Shown one piece after another: positions 1 to 12,498 of a stretch of 64,000 nt of DNA (position 1 is its first letter; every line of letters begins with the position of its first letter). The notes under the pieces are model-generated. The model saw only the letters and a program-made list of their open reading frames with translations, made no database searches and had not been told where the DNA came from. Source of the stretch: Diplocarpon mali (taxonomy: Eukaryota > Ascomycota > Leotiomycetes > Helotiales > Drepanopezizaceae). The stretch lies in contig JAENRP010000119.1 in assembly GCA_024741835.1 (NCBI GenBank), positions 55,266 to 119,265 of the forward strand, given 5' to 3'. Made by a program: the position numbers and the translations under genes.

Positions 1-436
1 TCAACACGTCCTCCAGCTGCCTATTCCCCTCCAGCCACGCATTCTTGCCATACCTCTCCAGTAACTCCAGATTCGCGATCCTTCCCTCAAGGTACGATTG
101 CGAGGTGTACGCGCGCTCGAGCGCAGTGCGCCATTTCTGCAGCGTCTCGGGGGGCGTCTCGTCAGCGCTTGGGGTGGAGGGGGGCGCTTCTTGTTCCTCG
201 TACCGCGACGTCGAGATGCCGGTGATGGGCGTGCTGGACTCCACACGCGCGAACTCGGAGAGCATGAGAGGCGTGAGTTTCTGGGGGGCGAGCGGGGGGA
301 GAAGGGGGTGCTCTGATACCGTGGCGGGGGTGCTGGCTTCGAGAGAGATGAGGGCGAGGGCGGCGGCGCGCTCCGAGGGCGTGGGTTCCGAGTCGATGTA
401 GGGGAGGGATTCGTGGATGGCATTGGTGAGGGGCAT
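1..436 (-). CDS. Pre-mRNA splicing factor SPF27/BCAS2 family, N-terminal part (runs off the left edge)
   Basis: The minus-strand frame opening at 436 gives about 145 residues with no stop before the window edge. It begins MPLTNAIHESLPYIDSEP and continues with an Ala-rich helix, the phrase PLMLSEFARVES, and a helical end (YLEGRIANLELLERYGKNAW). This order matches BCAS2/SPF27 (Cwf7), a core subunit of the Prp19/NineTeen spliceosome complex. The family is about 200-230 residues, so roughly the first two thirds are present and no intron is needed here. The ATG at 436 directly precedes the conserved N-terminus. Overlapping open frames on both strands are shadows caused by high GC. It is divergent from the ceramidase relic. 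Confidence 0.85.
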   Translation of the reverse strand, partial: MPLTNAIHESLPYIDSEPTPSERAAALALISLEASTPATVSEHPLLPPLAPQKLTPLMLSEFARVESSTPITGISTSRYEEQEAPPSTPSADETPPETLQKWRTALERAYTSQSYLEGRIANLELLERYGKNAWLEGNRQLEDVL

Positions 437-903
437 CTTGCTACGTCGGAGAGGCTATGTGGTGCTGTCAAGTCTGGTGTTGACGGAGAGCTTCAGCGTA
501 TCCGACAACTCAGAGAAGGTTGGGTTAGAAAACCTGTGAGAAAGGTGTGAAGGTTAAGGTAGGACTGGAACTCCACAGGGCAAAACTCTCAAGTTGAGAA
601 CCAATTTATTTCCGAAGCTTGTTCCATCCTTGTAATCTTGGCGCTTGTCGCCTTGCGCTCGAGGCTGCCATTGAATGTTGGGGAGGCTACCCCACCTAGC
701 TGTCAAGCTTCAACACGGCATGGGAATAACTTAGCACTTTACACCCTCCGCGAGGGCTTTCATCGCTACATTCACCATCCGCGTCTGGGACCCCAATGGA
801 AAGTCTAACGGATCAATAACAGGAGTCGAAGGCGGTGCCTTTCGAAGAGTTACAAGGGAACCCGAGAGGGGGAAGCTCGATTCCAGACGGGAAAGTTGGT
901 TGA
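437..903. promoter_or_regulatory. Intergenic, likely SPF27 upstream region
   Basis: No coding support on either strand. It lies between the SPF27 start codon and the first readable piece of the ceramidase relic, so it should contain the SPF27 promoter. No defined element is recognised. Confidence 0.4.
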
Positions 904-2345
904 AAGCTGGCTAGAATTCTGCTGTTACTGCTAGCATGGGCGGCTCTTACGAGCCTCGTTGGGGAAACAGAGGAGCTCAGCTGGACCTGGTTCTCGGACG
1001 GAGTTGAAAATAGTGAGAAGAGGAGCAAAGACTTGCTAGGCGTTGGGAAGGCAGATTGTACTGGGTATGCAATGCTTTACAGTCCACGGCACCGGATTTT
1101 ACTGACTCGGCATAGACCAGATGTAGAGATCAATACGATGAGATATGCGGACACCAAACAAGTCGGCTCTGGGCTTCGCTAACCCCTCTATTGCAGAGCC
1201 TCGTCACTGGCCAAACAAGGCCCGCGTGCAAGCCAATTCAACCTTGCAGTCCTGCTGCTGGATCCTCCGTCAAGTCGTTGCACACTTCTCGGGATATGTC
1301 GAACTTCAGCTTTCCTTTGGCTAATGGAAGCTATATCCACACCTGTCCAGCAGCACTAGGCTACTCCTTCGCTGGTGGAACGTCAGATGGTCCTGGAGCT
1401 TTCGACTTCACACAAAACGGCCCAAATGCCCCGAATACATCTCCAGTTTGGCGAGTAGTCTCAGACTTGATCAAGGAGCCAAATTAATGGCAAAAGTGCT
1501 GATACCTCCCATAACATATCCTACTTCATGTCGGAGAAACCGACTCTCCGTATCTCTGGACACCGAATATCGTCGATGTTCAGGTCCTGCGAGTTGGCCA
1601 GCTCGTAATCATCGTTAGTCCTGGAGAGGCTACAACAATGGCTGGCCGCCGCTGAAGGGCAGCTATCCATGATTCTGCTCCTGCGCTTGCACTTTCCGGG
1701 TCCTCGTCTGTGAACCCCGTCGTAGTGATTGGTGGCCCGGCCAACAGCTATACGCATTACATCGCCACGACAGAAGAGTACGGTATTCAGCGATGTGAGG
1801 GCGTATCCACTCTTCATGGACCGTACACACAAAATACCTACCCCACACTCAGCTACCTACGCTACTTGAGCTCATTACTTAACGACCCGCCCACCGCCCG
1901 GCCCTTCACCTCCAGATAACGGAGGATAATCTCTCCCGTTCGTTACGGGTGTCATTCACGACGGCACCCCCTACCTCGAGTCTTCGGCGAGGTAAAAACC
2001 GACGTCGAGTCCGCCTACGCCGTCGGAGACATCGTACCCGCTACCTTCGTAGGCGCCAACCCACGCATCTCCCTACGTCTCGAGCAAACGCAAGCCGCTT
2101 TCGAGAAGCTGAATACAGACTCTAAGATATGGGAGGGGAGGGGAGACAACAGTGACTGGGCTCAGGTCTTCAGCTGGAAGAGAAGCTATGGGGTCCTAGA
2201 GACGAGCGAGCTTGTGATTGTGTGGGAGACGGAGGATTGGGCTAAAGCTGGGCAGTACCGGGTTAGGTGCTATGGGGATTCAAAGGCAGTTGGGGGCACG
2301 ATTACTGCGTTTGAGGGGGTTAGTCAAGGGTTTGTTCTGGCATAA
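904..2345 (+). pseudogene. Neutral/alkaline ceramidase relic (internally deleted, frameshifted)
   Basis: Pieces of a secreted neutral ceramidase appear in the right order but in different frames. A leader-like hydrophobic run (916-963) is followed by LLGVGKADCTG and YADTKQVGSGLR (about 1033-1177). The next codon, normally Gln, is TAA. Near 1195 the text jumps to SLVTGQTRP, which lies far downstream in the intact enzyme, so the central region with the catalytic serine is missing. Cys-rich and central segments follow (1290-1487), then NIVDVQVLRVGQLVIIVSPG (about 1567-1626), VVVIGGPANSYTHYI (1716-1764), and the C-terminal domain (about 1990-2345, ending EGVSQGFVLA). Stops and frame changes near 1487, 1650, 1917 and 1990 separate the blocks. 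Intact members cleave ceramide into sphingosine and fatty acid; this copy cannot encode an active enzyme. Confidence 0.85.
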
Positions 2346-2651
2346 TTAATATCTGGATCCGAAGTTATCGGTACCCATGTCGAGATGAATCAGAGGAGGG
2401 ACAAACACGAGGGGACAGTAATGACAAATTTTATAGCAAGGGAGAATCAGTGCATCGTTTTTCATAGTCTCGTCTCCCAGTAGCAACATCTCTGTTCGGC
2501 CCCCATCTAGCGTGGCCAAGAAGTAGCAGAAAGTGGGGAATATGAACGCCAGATGACCAGTACCATTATACAAACTCCATCCAGCCATGTAACGCCCGAG
2601 CTGCAATCCCAGAGAGAAGAATCACCCAATTGAAATCCGCGTTTTGTCCTT

Positions 2652-5600
2652 TCAAATCCCGTTCTTTTTCGCGAATCGAACCTTCTTGCGCTCGGCCAGA
2701 TCAGCCTTCCACTCATCCTCGAACAGAGTTGGCTTCATCTTCGTATCCTCCGGCTGAAGCCCCAGCTTCCTCACAACCTGGAAAGCACCCGTTCCAACAC
2801 TCATCGTCTGGCCCATGATGATACACTCACTTACACCTTCAATGAGATCTGTCTTCATGCCCGCCGCCGCCTCGAACAAGTGATCCGGGGTCTTCTCGAA
2901 GGAGGCGAGTTGCAGAACACTGTCTCGCATCTTGGAGAGGCCAAAACGTGTAATACCTAGAACTTCGCCTTTGTAGGTCATGACGTCAGCCAAAAGCTGC
3001 ATGTGTCGAGGATCGATGCCCATGTCTCCCATGACTGAGCCGATTTCCGTGGCGATAGTCGACCGTGCTGCTTCAATACCGAGAACATCCTTCATCTCCA
3101 TGACACTGTTACTTGTAGATCTGGTCCCGACGACTCCCTCCGTAGTCATACAGGCACGGAGCCCATAACCTTCAACGAGAACCGTGTGAGAATAGGGCTC
3201 AGAGTCTGTTTTCTGGATGATAGCACGGGTGGCGTCAGGGTAACCCGAGATTGCCAAGGTCGGCAAAGCACGTTTGAGGTAATTGACGCGGAGGAGAATG
3301 TCGGATCCTCCGTCGTCGATGTATGCCTTGTTCTTAGCACCTCCACGAGCACCCATATTGCCGCCACTCTCGGAGGTGACGTTAACGAAAATGCACTCGT
3401 GGGCTACAGTCACATCTGCCCCACGAACCTTCAACTTCTTGTTCATGCAGATGGTCTGGGCAATGTCCTCGACCGTGAGTCCAAGTTGCATACCGTAGAG
3501 TGCGTCCAAGTCGACAGATAGACAAATAGTAGCGCTTTTGGCAGACCACATATCTTCGACAAATCGAATAACATCAGATATGTAGGTTTTTTCGATGCGG
3601 GCCTTAACAACCTTAGCCGCCTCTATTCGCCATGGGTTTTCGAGTGGACAGGTGATGACGGGTGTACTGATGACTTTTGAGGCGTTGATGATTTCCTTAA
3701 TACGAGGTACACCCTGAGTAATACTCATTCCAGCGACACCAGCAAAATGGAAAGTCTTCAAGGTCATTTGCGTACCCGGCTCTCCAATAGATTGTGCTCC
3801 TACAGCACCGACCGCATGGCCTGGTTCGACATGTGCTTTAGCATACTTGTTCAAGCAGAGAGAGATAAACATTCTTAGAGTTGGAAGCGACACTTTAGCC
3901 ACACGATCCACATATTGCTTCTTTTGTATATCGTCTTTCGAATCGTCTTGAGGATAGCCTGGTTCCGGGGGATCCTCGAACTCGTGGAGACCCATGTTTT
4001 GTCGTGCTTTGGCCAAACGAGAAGCTAGACCACCAACGAAATTGGTTATGGTGACCAAGAAACCACGGGCGCTCTCAAATTCGTCGACGCCAGAATAGCT
4101 ATCATCATTATAGTCATACGCTTCGCCTAGAAGCCCCCGTCTGGCATATCCAGATTTTTGCTTCGCCAGAAGCTTGATGCACTCAGCGGTGATCTCGTAT
4201 GGAAGTAGGCATCGATCTTTGTTATTCCATGTCAGAGCTTCAGCATGAGTCCAGGTGCGTTTGAAATGTACGGGCACAGCCGAACCTTCCATGTCAACAG
4301 GATCCAGCTTATCAGCACCAAATTGGAACTGGACAACAATGCCCGAAGAGTTGCGGACAGTATCGTCGTACTGGGTGGATAGATCTTCCAGCGACTTCAT
4401 CAATCTTCTGGACATATATCCAGTTTCGGCAGTTTTGACAGCCGTGTCGACCAAACCTTCACGGCCAGAAATGGCATGAAACAAGAACTCCGTAGGTCTC
4501 AGGCCGGTAAAAAAACTATTTCTGACGAAACCCTTGGATGGGGGTTGGCGATCATGCTTTGGGAAGTGAGGCAGAGTGCGGTCCTGAAATCCATCCGCAA
4601 CACGTGAGCCGCCAATAATCTGTTGCCCCACAACTGCTACCATCTGAGCGACATTGATGTTCGAGCCTTTGGATCCAGACTTGGCCATGATGAGAGGCGA
4701 ATTCCATTTGCTGAGAGTCGCTATACAGTATTCACCAGCCTTCTGTCTGACCCCACTAAGAACACCGGATATCTGGGATTCCAATGATTCCTCCATATTA
4801 CAGCCAGTAACCTTTCTCAAGGTCCCACTCTGGAACTGCTTAATAAATGTATCGCATTCTTCATAAGCTCTTTGGACAAGTCTAAGCTTCTCGTTAGTCA
4901 AACTTTGCGACGGGTAGACATCGCTGATGCCAATTGAGAAGCCCATGTTAGTAAGATAGCGGGCCGAGATCTTGGAGAGTCTGTTCATAGCTAGGACGGC
5001 TTCGTCAGGACCGAAATCTCGCAGTATAATGTAAAATATCGAATCCTTCTTTCCAGACCCAACTGTTGTCTTGTCCATTCTCCCACACATAACCTCTGAA
5101 TTGCGAACGACAAGCCACCCATCATTTATGTCCATATCTGGGCACTGTTTAGGTACGGGGATGTAGTCTCGGCATTTCGCATCTAAGTTGACTTTGACCG
5201 GTGATTTTTTGTTTGGGCGCATGAGAATGCTGAAAACTTGCTTCCCGGTCCAGAGTGCCTGTGGCTTGATGATGGCAGGGGGCGGCAAATCCAGGTGGGT
5301 GTTGGCATCAACCATATACATGCAAAGGTTTGTGAATGTCTTCCGGTCAAAGAAATTCTCTTTACTGCTCAGTAAGTACGCCGCTGTGATGAAATCTTGG
5401 GTTGCTGAAATGATCGGCTCGCCATTCTTCGGTGTCGAGAGATTATTCTTCACACCCATCAAATTGATGGCTTCGGCTCTAGCCTCTTCTGTCTGGGGAA
5501 CATGCAAGTTCATCTCATCCCCGTCAAAATCGGCGTTGTAAGGATTGCACACACATTCGTTGAGTCGAAATGTCCTCCAAGGTCTGATCTTAGCATAGTG

Positions 5601-7268
5601 GCTCATGATACTAAGCTTGTGTAAAGAAGGTTGTCGGTTGAAGAGGACAATATCGCCATCTTCTAAATGTCGCTCGACAATATCGCCATATTTCAAATGC
5701 TTCGCTTCGATCTCTCTGCGAGCGAATTTGAGCGAGATTTTGTGATCCGAGTCCTTCTTGACGATCTGCTGAGCACCTGGATGTACCGTTGGGCCGTTTC
5801 TAACACACTGTTGCAGCTTCTCGAGATTGTGCTTCTGAACCCTCTCGGGATATGTCATATTCATGGCCACCAAAACAGGAACAGCAACTTCGTCTATACC
5901 TAGATTAGGATCTGGAGAAATGACCGTTCGAGCAGAAAAATCCACACGCTTTCCTGACAGATTCCCCCGGAATCGACCTTGCTTTCCCTTCAAGCGCTGG
6001 CAAAATCCTCGCATGGGCTTTCCCAAGGCTTTATCTTGGAGGCCAGGCACATCGCTGTTTACGTACAGAGCAATTGCAGTCTGAAGGAAGTCCCATTGCT
6101 CCATGATTGTTTGGATTGGCTGACCTCGCTGTAATGCTGCTCGAATTAAAGAGCTAACGTTGACAATCTCTCCAAGCTTTGTAGTGAGATCGTCTTCGGT
6201 ACTTGCGTTGTCTTGCGCAACAGATGGTCGGATGCATATCGGTGGGGCAGGAACGAATTGCCAGATGAACATCTCGGGTCTGCCCTCTGCGGGATTAAGT
6301 CCAAGAAGCTCGCAATCACTAGGGCTAACCATCTTGAACAAATTCAGAACTCTCAGTGCATTTAGATCATCCATAGCTTTCTTCGTATGCTTCTCAAGCT
6401 CTGGATTGGCCTTTTTAGCTTCTTCGAAAGATTTTTGATAGGTGATCAAAGTCGGAGGAGGGACTTTCTTCATGGCAGTCGATTTGTTGAATGCTTGGTA
6501 CCTGTCGTGGGCCAGCTTGACAGTGCCTACTTTTCGGATTTGTCCGTTGACCGCCTCGCAATATGGACATGTTCTTGCCTTCCGGCATTGCTCATTAATC
6601 TTCTTGCAAATTTGGGTACGCTTCAGATTATCGATTCCAGGAACTCTAAGTTGTTTTAGAAAGTTTCGTCGTTCGGTATCCGTGAGTAGAATTCTAGCAC
6701 AATCCTAGCAGCTAAGTTAGTTCTCGACTCCTTCCGACAATGACGGACTGGCATACTTTGCAGATGTTCTGCAAGAAGGTCATAGTCAACTTCAAATATC
6801 CAATATGAAAAACTGGCAGGGCCAATCTAACGTGTCCGAAATGGCCATTGCAATTTGCGAGGCCTTCGCCGCAAGTCCCGCAGAGACCAGTCTTGCTCGA
6901 AGTTCCCTACAAGATTTCCCAGTATAAGTCATGGTCTCTGAAAATCTTGAGATTTTTAGAGCTCACCAATTTTGGGTCCAATGGCCCATTAGGCCTAGGT
7001 CTTCGCATCTTTTCGACATCGTAAAGTAAAGTGTCGGAAACTTCGAGGACTCCTTGATTGACGATTTGAGTATTGGACCTAGGTATCTGTTGGTAAGGAA
7101 CGAGGGTAGCACGACTAAGACTCACTGAATTCCGAACTTCAAAGACGAAAATTCTGAGCTCAGTTAGCTATTGTAGTTCTGTATCACCGGTACAGTATCC
7201 TCACTCTTGGGCACATTGTCTACGACCTGCGCCTTGATGGTTTCCCCGCCTGTAGAGTTGAGCTGCAT
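2652..7268 (-). CDS. RPO31: DNA-directed RNA polymerase III largest subunit (RPC160)
   Basis: Largest subunit of RNA polymerase III, which makes tRNA, 5S and U6 RNA in the nucleus. Inferred exons: 7205-7268, 7126-7153, 6967-7078, 6757-6906 and 2652-6704, giving about 1,468 aa against 1,460 in yeast. The zinc-binding clamp CGTCGEGLANCNGHFGH (exon 4), a second Cys cluster (CRKARTCPYC) and the catalytic NADFDGDEMNLH loop near residues 507-515 are intact. The bridge-helix/trigger-loop region (GAQSIGEPGTQMTL) and C-terminal cleft follow. The first exons are tiny: exon 2 is 28 nt. Intron 2 must end at CCTAG (7079) and intron 4 at GCTAG (6705) to keep the family reading ICKDCARILL. The start at 7268 (MQLNSTGG) is the only ATG that reads into VVDNVPK. 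Confidence 0.95.
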
Positions 7269-7930
7269 TATGGCGTTATGCTATTGCTACTCGTACATGT
7301 GCGAATCTTTTCCTGAGGTCATACGAGAAGCCATAAATATTCCATTGTAAGTCGGGAGACTTATGTTCTCTTTCCTGCGAATCCCTAATCCTGTAGCTTC
7401 TCAGCCGTTTTTTCCACTAAAGCTTGGTGGGGCCTCGAGATGAGTCAGCAATCTAAACGCGGGGCAATTTTCTCGGTAAGAACCAAAACAACCTCCCACG
7501 TCTGCTAGAGCTCTGGCTATCATATATTAAAGGTGAAAAGGCACTTTGGCTATGGCATATACAGAATCTATCGATAGCTTTCACAAAGTAACACACAACA
7601 GCCAAGGTTTGAGGTCACTTGCGGGGAATAATTATGGTATTAATTTTGTCAGAAGAGAAGCCTTTTCGCCTCGATTTGGTGACTGCTCCAGCATACCTGT
7701 AAAACCTCGAGTGCTATATCAAAATCGAGAAATCGAACCGTCATTAAAAAATTTCCGCGCTAACTTTCGCAACTCGACGTGGAGCTCTCTAGTATATAAG
7801 GTCTAGGCACTTGGGAGCAACCCAAAATCTAAAAGAAACCTGTAATGAAGTATAGTCTTTTGCATCATATGTGCGAATTTAATGCAGCGTTCTTGAGAGA
7901 CGGTAGGATTATTAGGATTCAGGACATTTT
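7269..7930. promoter_or_regulatory. Intergenic between RPO31 start and NEM1 3' end
   Basis: Moderately AT-rich sequence with no supported gene. It holds the RPO31 upstream region and the NEM1 3' UTR. The open frame at 7546-7806 has no protein character and was not called. Confidence 0.4.
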
Positions 7931-9563
7931 CTAAGCTATATGCTTGCCGTCCTCACCTCCTCGCAAAGCCAACAAAGCTCGCACATCAGTAACATACTGC
8001 AAGCCCTCTAGTAGCGGTACCAGATGCATAAGGTCATTGTCAGTCGGATCGTTAATCCAGCCTTCTATGGGAATTGCGTTATCTCGTACCCAGTCAGTCA
8101 CGTTCATCAAACTGAAAGCTCTACAATTGGGCTTACCTTGATGGAACATGTAGCTGAGAGGACTATTATCCAGAATCATGACCTTGCTGAGGTCCGGCTC
8201 TACAGAGCTCAAGTCCTTAATGAAGGCACCATGGCGGTATGTACAATGTTGTCTGTAATATCGACCAGAAAAGAATTTGCGCTCCGTCTCCAAGAAATCT
8301 ATAACTGGGTCTGCATACTCCTGGACAGACGCAGTAAAGATTACCAGGTTATACCACTTACAAATCTTAATCCAGTTAGCATTATGAGATCCGATAGAAT
8401 ATACTACTCACTCGTCGCAGAAAATCGTCACAGTGTGGTCTCTTGTGGACGTAGTAGAGAATCGGATGCTGGGGACCAGGCACTGCATTCCCCCCGGCTC
8501 CAACGACTGTGCTGAGCTTTACTTCTACCATATGACCGGTGCTCATTCGTCCCCCTTTGGCCATGCTATGGATTAAGGTCTCGTCCAAGTCTAGTATCAA
8601 AGTCTTTTGAGTAAGTTTCGCACTAGGCATGTCGGAAAGCGTGTAAGATGGCTGACGACGAGGAATTAGGGGCCTGGGTGGCGCTGGAGCACGTGGATAT
8701 TTTGTCATCAGGAGAGAAGCAGCTGGAGATGTAGGAGATTTTAGGGTCGCTGGTAAAATCTCGCCGCCTGCAATAGCACCAGAACCATTGCTCTGAGTAC
8801 TTGTTGATTGTGCCTTACGATGCTTCCGCTGCCGTACACTATCTTCATTGTGAAGCTTGATTCGGATAGATCGCCTTGCAGGTGCAATCTCGTCGGAAGT
8901 TTGTAACGACTTCGAACGTGTATGTCGAGCACTGCTAGAGGATGCCCCATGTTCGTATTCGCTAATTGATCGATCACGGTCAGATTCGGACTCAGATGAT
9001 AGACCTGATGAGGATGAGTTCAAAATGAATCCTTTCCCTTTTCCTGTTGTTCGCTTCCCAGACGAACTCTTGCCACGACTTCGGTCTCCAGTCAATCCCT
9101 CTTCCGTTGAAGTGATCCCGAGCGCTTTCGCAGTAGAGGAATTCCTTGATCCTAATTTTGCCATCTGCGAGAAGGGAGCAAAGTCCCCTCGCTCGTCATA
9201 AAGACAGGCTATGAGATATACGCCCGGCGCAGCAATTGTGGACAGAAACCAGCGTATTGATTCGATAAAAGCCGCCGAGATTCGTTTTGGAATAAGACGC
9301 CACCCTAGGCCGACCTGAATCTTACTTTCGCCTTCTTCTTTCTCTAGTAACGGAGTTTCTTCGTGAGCACTTTTATCATCGTCCTGGTCGGCTCCCGTAG
9401 CATCTCCGGTAAAGTCGGATTTCTCGTCCAATATGTCTTGCGAATTCCTTCTTAAGCCTGTTCCAGTCGGAGATGAAAATATGTTCCCATACGAGTTACT
9501 TCTTGACGGCGATGGGGTCTGCTGCGGAGACACTCGTGAAGAGAGGATATTCAAAGAGTTCAT
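7931..9563 (-). CDS. NEM1: NEM1 phosphatase catalytic subunit (HAD/FCP1-like), lipin activator
   Basis: Inferred exons: 8412-9563, 8137-8365 and 7931-8082, about 510 aa. The N-terminus MNSLNILSSRVSPQQTPS opens a long Ser-rich region with one hydrophobic membrane segment (FLSTIAAPGVYLIACLY). The C-terminal FCP1/HAD phosphatase domain has the catalytic DLDETLIHS at about 322-330 and the later motifs VIFTASVQEYADP and MILDNSPLSY. Nem1 with Spo7 dephosphorylates the phosphatidate phosphatase Pah1 at the ER/nuclear envelope, setting diacylglycerol against membrane phospholipid synthesis. Introns of 46 and 54 bp are needed to join RRICKWYNLV and HQDNAIPIEGW. An upstream in-frame ATG at 9743 gives no family-like sequence, so 9563 was chosen. 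No Spo7 gene was seen. Confidence 0.92.
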
Positions 9564-10262
9564 CGTACTGTCATATCCGAGCCATGAGTAGTTGTACAGG
9601 CTTCTAACACTTATGTTGAGGAGCGCCGTAAAGTGCCTTGAGGGGGAAGAGTAGAATGCAAGGTCCACGCCCTTAATGCACAACGCGCAATAGTTATCAA
9701 GCCCTTCACGCCTGGTTATTGCGCTGTGCTTATGACGTCGCACGCTATTGCTATCCTACGTCCTCGATTCGACTGCCGCGCAGCTTCCAGAGATTGGGGA
9801 TAGAAAGTTGGCAAGGTCTACGAGGGCCGGCGCAGATAGAAATATATCCCGAACAAAGAACGGATGCTGGAATGATTGCTGAGCTTCATGTATGTAGATT
9901 CAAGGTTGACGGCCGCGACGGGATTGGGTTGGGGTTGAGGTTAGAATGCTATCCAAGCGTGTGGCAGATCCCTGTCGTCTGTCGCGACGTGAGGAGCTCC
10001 AAAAGGTCATGTTGAAATATACATTTGGGAAACGTCACAATTCAATAGCAGTGACATATTCCCAGAATCCATACCTACTAATCAATCGTCAGATCCGTCA
10101 CTTCCCAGTGAACACTGTCATTCGTACGAACACCCTCGCCATTTATTTTTGTTTGCGCCCTTCAAAACTACTGCTAACTGCCCCTCCAAGACTGCAAATA
10201 TTCTGCCACACCATCTTAAGAGAACCCAACTCGCGGCCCCGAAGCCAGGAGATCAATCGAAT
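9564..10262. promoter_or_regulatory. Divergent promoter region NEM1 / GCD7
   Basis: About 700 bp between two divergent start codons. No coding signal was accepted; short open frames extend the genes upstream but lack family sequence. Confidence 0.45.
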
Positions 10263-11826
10263 ATGCCGTCCATACAGTCTGGTTTCGCGCCAAATATGAG
10301 CGTTTTCTTAAAATCACTTAAGGCCTCTTCGCTAGAATCCTCTATCGAAAATCTGATCTCGTGCGTCCCCGATGAAGCATCTACGAAATCGGCAGCTAAC
10401 TTGCGAAGTCTTCTGAAACGAAGACAGATCAAAAACTCTAGACCATGCGCCATCGCAACAGCCCACCTTCTACTCCGCGTGGTAGCAAAATTCAAGTGGA
10501 CGGATATTGGCAAGCTCCTTCAGAGAATACAAGAGGTCGGGCAACGTCTTATTGAGGCTCAACCACGAGAGATGGTTGTAGGCAATATAGTACGACGGGT
10601 TCTCGGAATGATAAGAGATGAGGCGAAGGAGGACCGGACAGAAGATGGAAGCGAATCGGCGTCAACTTTGGGCTCTCCACGGAAAGAACTGAGCGATCCT
10701 GGACTATCCAAGACCGAGGGCGCAGCCCCGGCGTTCAGTCCGCTCCGTTTCGAATCCTCTGGTAATTCAGGATTGGCTGAGGGTAATGGGGATGATGTTT
10801 TTGCAGTTAGGTCGGCGGGGGTGAATAGGCCGTCATTACTGACTTCCCATCAGTCATACGCGGTGGTGAACGGTATGCCGGTAGCACAGTCGATGTTCAA
10901 TCTTCTATCAGCTACCCCATCACCAAATGCCACACCCCCAGGAGCGAGTTCCCCTCATGGAAAACCCGCTCTTAACGCTTCTTTTTTGGCCCAGAAAATA
11001 GCGACTACTACGAAAGATTTGAAGGCAGAAGTCATCAGTGGGATCGAGGAGATCATTGATGAGCTCGACCAGGCTGATGATCAGATTGCCGCTTACGCGC
11101 AGGAGCATATTCATTCTAACGAAGTCATTCTCACACATTCTTCTTCATTGAGTGTGCAAAAGTTCTTGCTGAAGGCTGCCGAGAAACGAAAATTCACTGT
11201 CATAGTCGCAGAGTCATACCCAAACGACCACTTGGCAACACATTCAGCAGTAACCGGAAACTTCAAACAAGATCTTGAAGATGGAGATGATATGAGCCCA
11301 GAGGTTTTCTTAAAACCTCTGTCGGCGGCAGGGGTCACGGTTATCCTCATTACTGATGCTTCCATATTTGCCATTATGTCCCGAGTCAATAAGGTCATCC
11401 TGGCAACGCATGCCGTCATTGCGAACGGAGGCTTGATAGCAGCCGCTGGCGCGCGTATTATCTCGAAGGCAGCAAGGGTACACAGAACACCAGTCATTGT
11501 CATCAGCGGGGTGTATAAGCTCAGCCCAGAGTATCCGTTCGAATTCGAATCTCTCATCGAGTATGGTGACCCAGGAAGTATCGTCGCCTACGACGATGGA
11601 ACTTTGGTTGACAGTCTCGAAGTGGACAATCCAGTCTATGACTACGTGCCCCCAGATCTGGTAGATCTCTACATCACCAACTTGTAAGTCATCCTGCAGC
11701 AAAAAACTTTTCCTGCTAATTGCTTATCTCAGGGGTGCACATGCTCCATCTTACCTGTATAGAATCGTCGCCGACCATTACAAGATCGAGGACATCAACT
11801 TTCACAAGCCAGAATTGCAATTTTAA
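10263..11826 (+). CDS. GCD7: Translation initiation factor eIF2B subunit beta
   Basis: Exons 10263-11683 and 11733-11826, about 504 aa. The start MPSIQSGFAPNMSVFLKSLK leads into the alpha-helical N-terminal domain (ATAHLLLRVVAKFKW). A Ser/Pro-rich linker follows, then the Rossmann-like domain shared by eIF2B alpha/beta/delta (VIVAESYPN, GVTVILITDASIFAIMSRVN, ANGGLIAAAGARIISKAA). The end YDYVPPDLVDLYITNLGAHA is typical of the beta subunit. The last intron (49 bp, CTAAT branch point) splits the final Leu codon. eIF2B is the cytosolic guanine-nucleotide exchange factor for eIF2, and this subunit belongs to its regulatory core. The ATG at 10149 lies 114 nt upstream in frame but adds sequence unlike the family. 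Confidence 0.93.
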
Positions 11827-11976
11827 GAGCGTGCCATCTTTACACGATCGACGTATCAAAATCCAGCCGAGCAAGGGTCAATCAACCTAAAGAACGAGGG
11901 AGATATAATTATATCCACTATGCAAGTGCCGCGAGAATATCTTGCGGGTATATCTTACCGTTAATTAAAAGAAATA

Positions 11977-12438
11977 TCAGGATGGAGTCTGGCTGCTTGA
12001 TTTCTCGGTCTCAAAGCCTAAGGTTGTGTAGGTACGCATAGCATCTCGGATGGCAAACTCGGTCTGGACCCATTGGCGATGCGGGCGTTTAGGAAGGTGG
12101 CTGTGACTGAAAGAGTGCTGCTTTGGGCATATAGACGTTAATATCTTGCCGTAGTACAATGGGAAGATCACACGAACTATCTTTGGATCCAATTCGCCAT
12201 ATTGGGTGTGTGAAATCTCTGGAGCTTGCCAACTCGCCAGAACGACCCGACTTGCGGCGGCTTCATTCACATCATTATTCGGCCATTTCCGACACATCTT
12301 TGTCATTTCAAGCCGTGTCAACACTATCGCACGGCAGTTGAGCTTATGGCGAGCCAGGGACAGATAAAGCCTCTTCTCAAGCGTGTGACGCGACCCGTAT
12401 GTGTTATACTTTTCGATCAAGAATAATTCACAGGGCAC
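11977..12438 (-). CDS. Unrecognised open frame, 153 codons
   Basis: A single uninterrupted minus-strand frame convergent with GCD7, on the edge of the AT-rich island. No domain, signal peptide or membrane segment is evident; it contains several His, Trp and Cys residues. It could be a short lineage-specific gene, a piece of a decayed gene, or chance. No function is proposed. Confidence 0.2.
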   Translation of the reverse strand: MPCELFLIEKYNTYGSRHTLEKRLYLSLARHKLNCRAIVLTRLEMTKMCRKWPNNDVNEAAASRVVLASWQAPEISHTQYGELDPKIVRVIFPLYYGKILTSICPKQHSFSHSHLPKRPHRQWVQTEFAIRDAMRTYTTLGFETEKSSSQTPS

Positions 12439-12498
12439 ATTCGCCTGGTCAAATTGATTATGATTTAATCACTTTATAGCTAATTTAATCACGACTGA

